IMG/VR virus record: IMGVR_UViG_3300010388_000228 | Span: 34,183-98,182 of that record | Direction: 5' to 3' (one strand) | DNA from: a virus | DNA: 64,000 nucleotides | Shown here: positions 42,201-53,400 of the stretch, one piece after another | Position numbering within the stretch: the stretch's first letter is position 1 | How the letters are laid out: every line of letters starts with the position of its first letter | Made by a program: the position numbers and the translations under genes | Notes under the pieces: generated by a model | Told to the model about the DNA's origin: nothing | The model's database searches: none | Seen by the model: only the letters and a program-made list of their open reading frames with translations

Positions 42201-45200
42201 TATACGCCGATGTTAAATCAGGTATGTTATTAATCGGATATCCTGGAACTACATGATCCCATCCTGCTGCATATACTGGAACACTGATTGTACCAGTAAG
42301 CGTAGTAGTAGATACTGCTTGACTTACAGTAACAGTCCAAGTTGAACCTGCACCGCTACCGCTAACGTTGGCAGTAATATACGTGTTATTAGCAACTCCG
42401 GTGCCGGTTATTAATTGTCCAACAGTAACAGTACCTGAACTAACAGTTCCAATCGTTAACGTAGTACCTAAAATCGATGATGCTGCCATAACTGATGGTG
42501 TTGCACTAACTGCTGTTAACGATGTTACATTACCGCCACTTGTAGTTGATACTGAAAACTGTGTTGCAGTAAGGTTAGTTGCACTAACATAATATAGTGT
42601 AGTTGGTAATAATCCAGATACATCTGTACTAATATAAATTGGCATAGTTGCATATAAGGTAGCTGTGCTCGAAACTGTAAAGACAGTAGTTGAACTTTGT
42701 GTAATCGTTAACGGAATAAACGACGGTTTATATATTAATGCAACTTTTGTACCATTATTATATTTGAATATGTTTGCATATTGCCCAACTCCGGTACCTC
42801 CTAGCAGCTGTATACGCATATTTGTGTATGCAGTGCTTAGTGCAGTATCAGTATTTGCAATTGTTATTTGCCCAATGCCGCCATCTTGTCCAGTATTTGA
42901 ATTTGTAATATAAGAACTTCCGCCAACACCTAACCCGTCTTCTAGATCAACCAGTCGAGATTCGAATACTGCAGCATCACGCAACTCATCACCAATTGCA
43001 GTAGCATTATAACCCGAACCATTAATTAATGGCAGTGCGTTAGTGTACGCACTGCCGGCGTTTGCATATTCAAGTCGTAAAATTTGATTATAACTATCAG
43101 TTACTACATTAGTAACCCACGCTTCATTTGATTGGTTATTTAATGTTGAATACCCCGGAGCTTCAAACGAATCAATTCCTTCTGCAATAACACCATACAC
43201 ACCATACGAACTGTTACCGTTAGTAGCTCGCATGCGACCGCCTAATTCTGCTAAGTATCCAGCATAACCGTAATATGAGAATACTGATACACATTCTGTT
43301 AGTGCGTTAGAACCAGTACACCATACACCGATACCATCACTTAATACTTGTGTAAAGTCGTTAGCAAGAATAGAACGGTTACCTCCGCCATGAATTGCGC
43401 CGTCAATTTTTAAACCAACACACCCACTACCAAAGTTAGTAACGTTTTGAACATAGCAGCTTCTTACGTTTGCCCAGGTATCTTGATCGTTTGGTCCAAA
43501 TCCTGGATCTAAACTAACATATGCACCTGCAGTTGGTCGACGTGTACCGTATGCATTTGGCAATCCTAAACTACCACTTAACCCATTTAATGTCATATTA
43601 CGCATACCTGTTCCGTTTCGTACATGGAACATGTCTGTGCTAGTTGCACCACTTTGTGCTGACAAATATACTTGTGCATATCGCATTGTTTTATAGTTAC
43701 CGGTCCATGTTAAGTCATGAATTAATGCGTTAACATATAATGTAGCATCTCGAACTGCTCTATCAAACAAATAAGAATAGTTAACAGTACATGTGCCAGT
43801 TGCAGTTGTTAACACTACTGGAGTTTGTGTACCAGTGCCTGCCTGAGTTGCAGAAATAGTAAATGACGATGCGTCAGGTACAGTTAACACAAAATATGTA
43901 ACATTTTCAGTAATTCCGCCAAATGTAGTACCTTTAAATATAACCGGATCACCTACTGATAACTGATGTGCAAATGGTGTTGTGATTAGATTAGTTACAA
44001 TGGTAGTATTAGTAACAGTACCACCAAATACAGTTGCAACAAATGCAGCAGCTTCAGTTGCAATAAACGGAATGTTTGCACGTATATTTTCAACCCCGTT
44101 TATGGTTGCAAGTGTATTATTATACGTCATTGTTCCGTTAACTGCTTTTGTATTCAAACCGTGTAATGTTTCAACCCCAATTGTTGCTCCGGCAGTTAAA
44201 CTTGATACTGTGTTAGTAATTGCAAAGCTAACGCCGCTGTTAAATGAGCTAGTAACAGTAATATTGTTACTATCGATAATAGAATTAACCCAATATTGAT
44301 TCCCGTTTACTAACCCGCCGGCAGCATTAAATGTTACATTCATAGACCCTGATCCAGAAGTAATTGACACTACTGAACCACCTAATGTTTTGCTAAGTTT
44401 AATAGTGCTGCCTGTTGCAGTGTGAACATAATACACTTGTGTTGGCACTACTGTACCAAATGTTAATCCAGTAAAGTAAACTGGCATACCAACTTCAATT
44501 TGTAAACTACTAACTGTTGCCGATAATGTAATATTATTAGTGCTCGATGTAGTAGTAGTAGCAGTTGTAGTAATGTTATTAGGTAAATTGCTAAACACAA
44601 TTGGCATATTTACAGTTACATTAGTAGTGGTGTTTATTGTAATTGCGTTAGATGATGTAGTAACTGCAGTAATTGGAATAAGTTCGTTTGTTCCAGTGAT
44701 TACTGTAGTTACACCAAGTCCGCCGTATAATCCGTAAACAGTAACAGTTGATGAACCAAATACAGTTGCAGTAATTGGTAAAACTGGCCCATCAAATGTT
44801 TGACTAATTGTAATCTGTGTAGTATTTACAATCCCTACTACATAATAGGTACCTGCAAGTACATCACCGATATCATTAGTAAATGTAATTGATAATCCTG
44901 GTACAACGCCTGCAGTTGACCCTAATGTAATATAATTAGTTCCAGTAGTAACTTTATTTGCAGCAGTTGTTAACGTGCTAACCTGTTGGCTATAATTTAA
45001 CAACCAACTAGATCCACTACCTGATATAATTTGAGTACCACTAACAATGCCAGTGCCTGATAATTGCATACCTACTGATATAGTTCCACTTACTACTGAG
45101 TTTATAGTTAATAATGTTCCATTGATTGAGCCGTTAAATACTGCAGAGATAGTAGGCCTACCTTGAATGTTTGCAATCATGTCATCAAGTGTAGTTTGTA

Positions 45201-48200
45201 CCTGTGCAATACTTCCACTTGCTGCAATTTGTTTAGCTTTATAACCTATAAATCCAATCACACCGTGTACAGAATCTGCAAATTTTGCTTTTAAATTAAT
45301 AATCGATGTAATTAATCTGTTGTATGCACGACCGTTAATGATTGAATAGAAGTTACTTCCGAGTAATATATCATAGCTTAATGCAGTAACAATATATCCA
45401 GCATCGCGATTTGTTAATGGCAAATCTGGACTTTCAAAGTGGAAGAATTTAACTACCCACGCTTGTGCATCATCTTGTATTTCAGTAGCACGAGATTGAA
45501 TTGCGTTAAATGCAGTTTGTCTTTCAATACTAGTTAATGCGTATGCACCTGATATTACCGGAGTGATAATAGTCGTTGCAACCATGTTAGTTGCAGCAGT
45601 AACCGTTTGACTTGTACTAATAGTCCACGTGGTACCACTGCCTGCAGTAATATAAGTACCAGGAAGAACACCTGCAGTTGCCGTCATTGTGCCAGATGCA
45701 GTTGTTAACACTGGACTTGTAGTAGTTCCAAAATTGTATAAAGAAACTGTACTTCCGACAATTGTATTAATAATATAGGTAGTTGTAGTAAGTCCACCAA
45801 ATGGTGCTTGTGTACCATATCCGTACGTTGTGCTAAATGTAATTGCCATACCTGCATTTAACCCAGCAGTTGATGCTAAAGTTACAACATTTGTAGTAGC
45901 AGTTGTACCAGTTACAGTAGTAGTTAACGTTGCTCCAGTAACTGCTTGTCCAATTGCTAGTGTACCACTAGCAACTGCTGAAACCGTTAAGGTTGTTCCG
46001 GCAATTGTACCAGTTGCATACGCAACAGTTTCGTTTTGGAATCCATTGTTAATCCAGTATACAATATCATCAATACGTGATTGTGCAAATGCAGCAGCTT
46101 GAACTGAACCTGCAGTGCCTGATACTGATTGTGTAGTAGTATTACCAGCCGATGCAGATACTGCCGATTTTTGTATAATTTGACTAATAATAGTTGATAA
46201 CCTAGATAATGCAGCCAACACACCTGGCAAATAATTTGTAGTAATCATTGGATTATTTAAACTATAATACGCTCGCGCTGCAATCAATGTTTGATCATTA
46301 ACTCCGTAAGTTAAATCGTATTGTAATGCATCTAGAATATTACTTAAATCGCGACTAGTTTCAGCTTTAAATGTAGTACTGTACGAAGACCACGTTGGAT
46401 TTGTTAACGTAACATCTAAATAACTAACAATTTCATCGTTAATAAATTGATAATTATTAACAATCTGTGTAATTGCATCACTATATCCCGCTAACCATGT
46501 AGTGTTATAACCGGGCAACACTGGCATAGAAAATGCAGGTGCTTGTGTAAGACCGTTACTTAACATATTTCTAATAATTGAAGTATTATCAACTACCTCA
46601 TTTACTGCTAATAATGAACCTAAATCACCAGTTGATGGTTGAGTTGTTGTATCAGTCGATGCTTGTGCTGCAATCAAATAACTAATATAATTTATAGCAT
46701 GTTTAGTAGCTGGTAATTCTAGGCTACTAACTAATACTTGTGCAGATGAGTTATATCGAAAATATGCACGAGCTGAAATCATACTATAATACGTTGAATC
46801 TAATAACATATCATACGATAATGCATCAATAATAGTTCCAGCATCGCGATACGTTAATGACGGACTAATATTTAAAGTTGGATATGTATATGCTATCCAA
46901 TTCATAATTGAAGTCTGTAGTTCAGATTTTTTTGTTTGAATGTTAGTAAATGCTAATCTAACATCAGATTTAACCCACGTTGAACACGGTTGAATTGTAG
47001 TATTTGCAGTTCCATTATTAATCCAATCAATAATATCCTGAATGCGATCTTGAGCAAAAACACCAGCATATGCAGAACCAGGTGTGCCTAAAACAACTTG
47101 TGATGCAGTATAACCACTAGATTTAGTCCATCCTGCAGTATTAGCAACAATAATGTTATCAATAATATCTTTAAGACGAGTCATTACTGCAATTGTTGCA
47201 GTTAAATTTGTACCGGACACTTGTAATACGCCTAACGTATAATAACTATCGCCGTTTTTAAGACTTTGAGTATTGCCACCGTAAGTCATGTCGTAAATTA
47301 TTGCGTCTAATGCATATCCCACGTCACGCATTGCTTGACCTTTTTGGGTAGAATTTAATGCTGACCAACTAAATCCACCTGTTGTAAGATTAGTTAAAAA
47401 TCCGCCAATTTCTGTCTGAATAAATGCACGATTTTGAACAATTTGAGCAACACCGTCGCCATAGCCTGCACTATTTCCTGTAGTATTCCCAGTACATGCA
47501 TATGCAGTATGGGTTAATGCTGAAGAATTATATCCAGTCGGAGTTGATAATGTATATGTACCAGTATTTGGTGCAGTAACCGTCTCTGCAGTTAGTGTAA
47601 TAGTAGTAGTACCTGCACCCGGAAGCGATGCTAATCCGTTTGTTAACACTGTTTGTATAGTAGCAGTGTTAGTAATAATTGACTGAGTAGCAGTGGAGTA
47701 GGTAGGCGAACCTAAATACTGTTGTAATTCTGTATTTCCGGTACTTGTAGATACAGGAATGTTTGCCACTATTCCTGGAATTATTGATTGAATTCGTTTA
47801 ATAGCTGAAATAGTTTTAGGTCTATCGTTTACTAATAATGGACGGGCAGGTGCTGCTTGAATAATTGTACTCCGTAATTCATCACCTTGTATTGAAGTAT
47901 CAAGCGGAATTACAATAGGTGAAAACTCGTTGTATGTACCTGTTTTAACATAAATTGACGTATGTGGTCTATCTAGTTGTGGAATATTTGCATACGTTCC
48001 TGCCGACAACGCACCAATGACAATGCCTAATAAATCTTGTGCAATTGTTAAGGTGTTTGCTTCTGAAGTATAATTATTGTTAATTTGTTGTTTGGCTCTA
48101 AATGCAGACGCAACACCGTTTAACAATTGATAATTTGTTGCAGGTGCAACATTTCCGATAATTGCCGGTAACAATGCATCTTGTAAATAATTTAAACTTG

Positions 48201-50364
48201 CAATAAACTGGGTGATTTGATATAGTGTATTAGTGGTAATAAAGCTAGTAACTGTAGCAAAAAATGCTTGTGTTGAAACAGTAGTTTTATAATTACCGCC
48301 ATGTGTTAAATCAAATATAATTGATTCAATAATAGTTCCAGCATCTCTCTCTGCTTTATTAGGAGCATAAACAAATGTAGCAGACATTGCAGTACTGCTT
48401 GAAGATAACGTAAATACAACTCCGTTGTGGGTTGCACTAATTGTAAATGTATTTGAATTTACAATTGTTTTTACATAATAAGTTACACCAGGTACAACGC
48501 CGCCGGTTGTTCCTGTAAATTTAATTGGCATTCCTACATTCATTGATGCAGTTGAGGTAGTAGTAAATACATTACCGGTAGACGATGCCGACGAAATTGC
48601 GTAAGTGTAAGTATTAATAATAAAATTATCAACTTCTTTCATCATAAACGCTTTGTTTATTCTTAATAACGCACCGGCATTAGTGTTTAAATAGCCTTCT
48701 TCAACTTGTCGGCATGCAAATAAAACAGACGCCCATGGTTTATCAATTGTTAAACCTTGACTTAGCCCAATTGAATCAACTCCATGAGGAGCAACATATA
48801 CTACATTGTTAAGAATTCCGTAATATGACCACGAAGGTACTTCGTTTTTAACTTGTAATAATTGTCCTTCTGTTCCAATTGGCAGTCGTTGTGCACCGGT
48901 TGCACCGTAATACACAATATCACCTTGTGTAGTTAACACTGCACTATCAGCACCACTTGCTAACATATTCCAATATGTTGCAGAGGTGTCAGCAAACGGG
49001 TTATTAGTTGATGTTCCAATATGCGCACTGATACAAATATACGAACTTACACCGTAATAAACTACATCACCTTCTAAATAAGTTACACCATCAACCCATG
49101 TTACTGAGTTGCCAACAAATGTAAACGTTGATATTGCACCACTTGATACACCAGTTATTGTAATAGTAATATCATTTGCAGGACTAACGCCGCCGGCTAA
49201 TGTTCCTGAAATTTTAATAATGTCGTTAACTGCATAATTACTACCTGCAGATCCTGGATGAATTATCACAGTATACGCAGTGTTGTTTGTAGTAACATTA
49301 AACGTTGCACCGGATCCGGAACTAGCAACATTAGTCGAAGCAACATTTGTGTATGGAACATTGATAGTATTTTGTCTTATACCAGAATTTAATCTTGACC
49401 AATATAATGTGTTTGGCGGTGTATGTCCAACGCTATCACTTGTTGCAGTATAAGTAAACCCGCCTACTCTTACTACATTACCAATTCTGTAGTTAGTAGC
49501 ATCATCCCAGTCTCCGACAAAATTTAAACCAGTAGTAAACGTTTTCCAATATGCAGTTGCAGTACTTGGTGTTTGACCAGTATGATTTAAAATACAAGTG
49601 TATGAATACCCGCCGTAAGTTACAATATCGCCAATTTGATAAATTGTAGAATTACTCCACGAATCTTCAAATTCAAATCCATTAACAAAAATACTAAATT
49701 TTAATGTATCAATAGTTGTACCGGTAGACGTATGCTGTGTTGTACAAATCCATAAATCTGCACCAAATTTTACAACATCATTTAATTTATATCGTACACT
49801 GCTCCCGCTCCAACCGCCTAGAAATGTAATGCCTGAGTTAAATGTATCCCAATCACTAATATTTGATTCTAAACCTTGTGAAGTTAAACTAGCCGATACG
49901 TGTGCATGTTTACAAACATAACTAATGCCCCCGTAATATACTAAATCATTAACTTTATATCGTGTACTAACTGCCCATTGCCCAGACCATTCTAAATTTG
50001 ATGCAAACTCGTCCCAATCGGATTGATTAAGTTCCAATCCGTTATACGACGGTGACACAAATGTAGACGAAGTATGCGATGTTTTACAAACATATACCGT
50101 GCCGCCCCACTTAACCATATCACCTACATTATAATATGTAGATGCGGTCCAATCATTCCGCCATTTGGTTCCGTCTGCTATCAAATTCCATTTTGAAAGG
50201 GTAGCATTAAGATCTGTTACAAATGCCGCAGCCGATGTATGTTGTTTAATACAAATATACGTTTTGCCACTTACTGTTACTACATCATCGACAAGATATG
50301 CCGTATCTGTGGTCCAATTACCTTGGTACACAAACTTAATTCTACCTAGTTTAAATTCTGCCAT
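39298..50364 (-). CDS. Giant tail or fibre protein with CBM-like modules (3688 aa)
   Basis: The largest gene in the window. Residues 1-470 hold seven tandem modules of the form W-x(5)-Y-x(3)-D-x-V-x(2)-G-x(2)-Y-x-C-x(3)-H, resembling CBM5/12 chitin-binding units. A short linker leads to VVYVAPHGVDS (about 525) and a long beta-rich region with repeated RDAG-(Y/T)I(V/I)-DALSYD segments. A beta-helix with FHVRNGTGMRNMTL is at about 2240, followed by SYYGYAGYLAELGGRMR. At 2750-3240 are repeats like WTxIAYGNGRFVAL with BNR/Asp-box character. The last 150 residues (FTSTDQDGNFNVGNLFGV) match the paralogue at 50407. Cell-surface binding is inferred. Promoter: two late boxes. Confidence 0.85.
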   Translation of the reverse strand: MAEFKLGRIKFVYQGNWTTDTAYLVDDVVTVSGKTYICIKQHTSAAAFVTDLNATLSKWNLIADGTKWRNDWTASTYYNVGDMVKWGGTVYVCKTSHTSSTFVSPSYNGLELNQSDWDEFASNLEWSGQWAVSTRYKVNDLVYYGGISYVCKHAHVSASLTSQGLESNISDWDTFNSGITFLGGWSGSSVRYKLNDVVKFGADLWICTTQHTSTGTTIDTLKFSIFVNGFEFEDSWSNSTIYQIGDIVTYGGYSYTCILNHTGQTPSTATAYWKTFTTGLNFVGDWDDATNYRIGNVVRVGGFTYTATSDSVGHTPPNTLYWSRLNSGIRQNTINVPYTNVASTNVASSGSGATFNVTTNNTAYTVIIHPGSAGSNYAVNDIIKISGTLAGGVSPANDITITITGVSSGAISTFTFVGNSVTWVDGVTYLEGDVVYYGVSSYICISAHIGTSTNNPFADTSATYWNMLASGADSAVLTTQGDIVYYGATGAQRLPIGTEGQLLQVKNEVPSWSYYGILNNVVYVAPHGVDSIGLSQGLTIDKPWASVLFACRQVEEGYLNTNAGALLRINKAFMMKEVDNFIINTYTYAISSASSTGNVFTTTSTASMNVGMPIKFTGTTGGVVPGVTYYVKTIVNSNTFTISATHNGVVFTLSSSSTAMSATFVYAPNKAERDAGTIIESIIFDLTHGGNYKTTVSTQAFFATVTSFITTNTLYQITQFIASLNYLQDALLPAIIGNVAPATNYQLLNGVASAFRAKQQINNNYTSEANTLTIAQDLLGIVIGALSAGTYANIPQLDRPHTSIYVKTGTYNEFSPIVIPLDTSIQGDELRSTIIQAAPARPLLVNDRPKTISAIKRIQSIIPGIVANIPVSTSTGNTELQQYLGSPTYSTATQSIITNTATIQTVLTNGLASLPGAGTTTITLTAETVTAPNTGTYTLSTPTGYNSSALTHTAYACTGNTTGNSAGYGDGVAQIVQNRAFIQTEIGGFLTNLTTGGFSWSALNSTQKGQAMRDVGYALDAIIYDMTYGGNTQSLKNGDSYYTLGVLQVSGTNLTATIAVMTRLKDIIDNIIVANTAGWTKSSGYTASQVVLGTPGSAYAGVFAQDRIQDIIDWINNGTANTTIQPCSTWVKSDVRLAFTNIQTKKSELQTSIMNWIAYTYPTLNISPSLTYRDAGTIIDALSYDMLLDSTYYSMISARAYFRYNSSAQVLVSSLELPATKHAINYISYLIAAQASTDTTTQPSTGDLGSLLAVNEVVDNTSIIRNMLSNGLTQAPAFSMPVLPGYNTTWLAGYSDAITQIVNNYQFINDEIVSYLDVTLTNPTWSSYSTTFKAETSRDLSNILDALQYDLTYGVNDQTLIAARAYYSLNNPMITTNYLPGVLAALSRLSTIISQIIQKSAVSASAGNTTTQSVSGTAGSVQAAAFAQSRIDDIVYWINNGFQNETVAYATGTIAGTTLTVSAVASGTLAIGQAVTGATLTTTVTGTTATTNVVTLASTAGLNAGMAITFSTTYGYGTQAPFGGLTTTTYIINTIVGSTVSLYNFGTTTSPVLTTASGTMTATAGVLPGTYITAGSGTTWTISTSQTVTAATNMVATTIITPVISGAYALTSIERQTAFNAIQSRATEIQDDAQAWVVKFFHFESPDLPLTNRDAGYIVTALSYDILLGSNFYSIINGRAYNRLITSIINLKAKFADSVHGVIGFIGYKAKQIAASGSIAQVQTTLDDMIANIQGRPTISAVFNGSINGTLLTINSVVSGTISVGMQLSGTGIVSGTQIISGSGSSWLLNYSQQVSTLTTAANKVTTGTNYITLGSTAGVVPGLSITFTNDIGDVLAGTYYVVGIVNTTQITISQTFDGPVLPITATVFGSSTVTVYGLYGGLGVTTVITGTNELIPITAVTTSSNAITINTTTNVTVNMPIVFSNLPNNITTTATTTTSSTNNITLSATVSSLQIEVGMPVYFTGLTFGTVVPTQVYYVHTATGSTIKLSKTLGGSVVSITSGSGSMNVTFNAAGGLVNGNQYWVNSIIDSNNITVTSSFNSGVSFAITNTVSSLTAGATIGVETLHGLNTKAVNGTMTYNNTLATINGVENIRANIPFIATEAAAFVATVFGGTVTNTTIVTNLITTPFAHQLSVGDPVIFKGTTFGGITENVTYFVLTVPDASSFTISATQAGTGTQTPVVLTTATGTCTVNYSYLFDRAVRDATLYVNALIHDLTWTGNYKTMRYAQVYLSAQSGATSTDMFHVRNGTGMRNMTLNGLSGSLGLPNAYGTRRPTAGAYVSLDPGFGPNDQDTWANVRSCYVQNVTNFGSGCVGLKIDGAIHGGGNRSILANDFTQVLSDGIGVWCTGSNALTECVSVFSYYGYAGYLAELGGRMRATNGNSSYGVYGVIAEGIDSFEAPGYSTLNNQSNEAWVTNVVTDSYNQILRLEYANAGSAYTNALPLINGSGYNATAIGDELRDAAVFESRLVDLEDGLGVGGSSYITNSNTGQDGGIGQITIANTDTALSTAYTNMRIQLLGGTGVGQYANIFKYNNGTKVALIYKPSFIPLTITQSSTTVFTVSSTATLYATMPIYISTDVSGLLPTTLYYVSATNLTATQFSVSTTSGGNVTSLTAVSATPSVMAASSILGTTLTIGTVSSGTVTVGQLITGTGVANNTYITANVSGSGAGSTWTVTVSQAVSTTTLTGTISVPVYAAGWDHVVPGYPINNIPDLTSAYIIEPQITYTNPGFTATANVLSTTATWSAIGYGDGHFVALASGSTSTSACIDGKTWAPGGAMPSSTTWSNVVYGGGTGATASAVVGGLGGGGAVLTATIGTGTSAGQIVNITIVNGGYNYLTPPTIVFNAISGGVGAVATCTVLNGTITTVTLEIQGGGYYNGATISVYTSQLSSITALTWGSNYFAIPTVSIEPPVTATQWTSGGSAVIGTNYSYADVSGIVHYYLATTAGTFSIGGLTGPVFTSGTGTNGSVSLTYIATLAAVTANLTNNGVSGFTIVSPGDGYKFTPVIQVIDAQSAFVAISSSSTASAYNLPTTLSSTWSPTTTVLPTSDLKGLAYGNNIYVAVGGTTTTPSAASMTGNATTASWINRSGNITGAVTYAAVAYGNGRFVAIPASGNITTTTVNAVAWTAGGNLPISTTWASIAYGNGRFVALAANGTIAYSYNVGTSWFQSTTAGLPSTVTWTKVAYGQGLFFAIAAGTDACATSWDGINWAIHAMSVSSNWTAIAFGNPINETLGATPVWSAVSSTSGTTGASIKTGATPLGRVQIKDNAVSEIRMIEPGSGFPRGNVISTTVTTNVITCDTTNNLIANQPIIFNGVSTGGIITDKYYYVVSGSITSTEFSISLTAGGSAIALSTAAITGMTYFASPIVTVIDPNHVNTVPVAARIGNGALGNPSFGNRGTANTTATASISGDGYADLYQPGTYINVSSLYQMPTPGSNVVFSTITGNDRWYKLVSVSNILGIPGNYTATLQISPALSTLDAPKHGTLITTNLEYSQVRLTGHDFLYIGTGNQTSTNYPNVDPTKAIQASQELSTGGGRVFFTSTDQDGNFNVGNLFGVQQSTGTATLNADAFNLSGLQSLTLGSVVLGIGSATITQFSTDPYFTANSDNIVPTQKAIKAFITSQIGGGSSSLNVNTITAGQIYISGNTITNINGTAINVTSKMNFTGGIDGAPVALMFFNQR

Positions 50365-50385
50365 ATTTTTTAATTCCTCTGATAG

Positions 50386-50408
50386 TATTTATCTTTTCAA
50401 TATTTATC
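50386..50408 (-). promoter_or_regulatory. Tandem late promoter boxes for the 3688-aa gene
   Basis: Two GATAAATA boxes on the minus strand, at 50386-50393 and 50401-50408, 15 bp apart. The second overlaps the end of the preceding gene. The nearer box is 22 nt upstream of the ATG. Confidence 0.65.
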
Positions 50409-53400
50409 AAATTCCATTTCCGCGATTCTTACCACCGCCGATAAAGAATTGTAATGCTGCAAAATCACCGTCAACTCCTGCGCCGGATATATAGGCATTA
50501 CTTATATTAATAACTGATCCTAATTGACCGTTTGGAACTGAAGAACGTATACGATCAGCACCACCTACCATAACTGTACCTGCAGTTAGTTGGCCAGTAA
50601 ACGTATTAGCACCACCTTGACTTAACCTACTTGTTAAGTACGATTTAATAGCACGTTGCGTTGAAATAACATAATCTGAACTAGCAGTAAACGTGGGATC
50701 GGTACTAAATTGTGTAATAATAACACTAGAACTACCTACTGCTATACCACCTAAACTTAATGCATCTAGTCCCTCTAAGCCAAACTGAGTAGCACTTAAT
50801 GTAATAGTACCAGTTGATTGTTGAACACCAAATAAGTTACCTACAGTAAAGTTACCATCTTGGTCAGTACTTGTAAAGAATACGCGTCCTTGATTTAACT
50901 CAACAGTAATATTTTGTATTTTCGTTGAATTTGCATCCACATACGGATAGTTAGTCTCCTCTCGATTTCCTGAACCAATTGATAAAAAGTCATGATTAGT
51001 TAATCGGCACTGACTATACAATTGTCGTATACTAACTAAGGTACCGTCTTCGGGACTGTTTGAAACAGTAATAGTTGGAGATATTTGAATATTTGCTTCA
51101 ATAAATGGCGCAGTTGATCCGTATACAATGTCTGCACTAGTAACTTTATACACCTGTGTATCATTTGCGATTGTTAAGTTACTACCAACTGCCGGAACAT
51201 TATTTAAATTATTTACGATTAATTTATACCCGCTTTGATACGAATCCGAATAGCCGTTACCAGTAATAGTAATAACTGTAGATGATGTATTATATCCAGT
51301 TCCTCTATTAATAATTGTCGGATTTGCTAGTGTACCGTTTCCTAATCTCGGTACTAAACTTACCGAAATTGCTAAATTATGATCAGTAACCTCAACTGTA
51401 GGAATAGTATCATAATTTGCACCTGGTTCCCACAAAACAAATGTAGTTACTACGCCAGACTCAATCTTTACACGACCTTGTGTTCTTGATCCAGATTTAA
51501 TAATGCTTCCGATATTTCCTGTTCCTAACGTCGGAAACACTCCTATATGATTAACATCAAATCCAAATCCAATTGCAGTGTATCCACTGTTAAAAATAGA
51601 TTTTGTATTCCAAAATAAACCACTATCGCTAATAAAGCACGCACCTGATATATCTGAAATTGTTACAAATGAGCCTTGTCCGTATGCAATATCCGTACCA
51701 CTAACATGTGTTGACGAGGCAAACCAATGAATACTATCAAAGCTGTATGATGCGTACACCGATGATTGATTTTGAATTGCCACAAATCGATTATTACCGT
51801 ATGTTATCGCAGAAAATGCACCGGATGTAAACGTATATGTTAAACCAGTAGGAGTACCACTAGTAGTACTAATTGCAGTACCGCCTTTTGACGCCGATAA
51901 TGTAAACTGGGTAGTGCCATTAGTTGCAATAATATAGTATGTAGTAGGATCATCATATCCGGCAATTGCACCTGTTCCTGCTTTTGTTCCAGATATAGTT
52001 ACTGTTTGATTTACTTCTAACAGCACACTAGTTGCTGTGCATGAAAATTGCCCTGCCGACCCTGTAATTTGAACCGATGATAACAAATTAGAATTTAATG
52101 TAGTTTGTGATGATTGCCAAGTTGTTCCGTCATAACTCCACGCAACATCACCGGATTGTGATACTGCCGCAAATACTCCAGATCCGTACGACAACCCAAT
52201 CCATGTAGATACGATAGTCGGCAATGTCGATGCAGTCCACGTTTTTCCATAGTTAGTTGAATATGCAGCATTTGTTCCGGAATTTACAATTGCAACAAAA
52301 ACACCATTTCCGTATGATACATAACTCCATGGCTGCGAACTTGGAAGATTAGATACTCGCCATCCTGCACCATTTGAACTTGAATACGCCATTGATGCAC
52401 TGTTAGTTGCAATTGCTACCCAATATTTGTTGCCGTAAGTTATGCTTGTCCAATTTAATGAAAGAGGTAATGTCATTGATGTCCAGTTAGTTCCGTCAAT
52501 CGAGTATGAACCTGTTTGACCACTACTAGGCATTGCTATAAATACGCTATTTCCGTATGCGATAGCTGTCCATTGCACACCTGCTGCTAATGATACTACT
52601 GATATAGCACTATCTTGTGTAAACGGGGGTTTTGAAAATGTAGTTCTAGGTTCAATTGTATATTTACTAGTGTTATCAAGCGTGTTAACTGGTAATAACC
52701 CTGGTGTAATATTATCCCATCCAACTGCACCAAGTTTCATGTTTCCAATTGCAGATGATAGTGTAATTGCACTACCTGTTGCAGTTGTACCTAGTGTAAT
52801 ATTATTACTGTCAATTGTTAGTACATAATAGTTAGTACTACCTGATACTCCACCAAATAATGACGAAGTAAATGTTGCATTCATTATTCCTATTCCATTA
52901 GATACTGTTGTTTTTTCTCCAGTACTAGATATTGTCATTAACCCAGTTCCGCCAATTAGTACTTTTGGAGAAGGGCATGTTTTTGCTAACATTTTTCCTT
53001 GAGCAGAGGTTAATAACATCACGGATCCGCCAGCAACGTGACTTATAGTAAACGTATATTCGTCATTTATAATTTGAATAAAATATGTAGTTTCAGCAAC
53101 AATACCGCCAAAGGTTAACCCAATAAACTTAACAGGTTGATTCTGTACAAACCCAACTGTAGATTCAACAGTTATTAAATTTGATGAAAATTGGGTCATT
53201 GTTGCTTGTACAGTTATAATACCGGCAGTAATATTAAATGTGCTGTTGTTTATAATTTTACTAATATAATATTTCGTGTCAATACTAATGTTTGGGTCAA
53301 AACTAGTGCCGCTAAAAACTATTGGATTTAACGGTATTAACTGATTAGTAGATCCAACTGTTATTGCAGAGGTGCTAGTTGCAGTTGCAGTATCAGATAC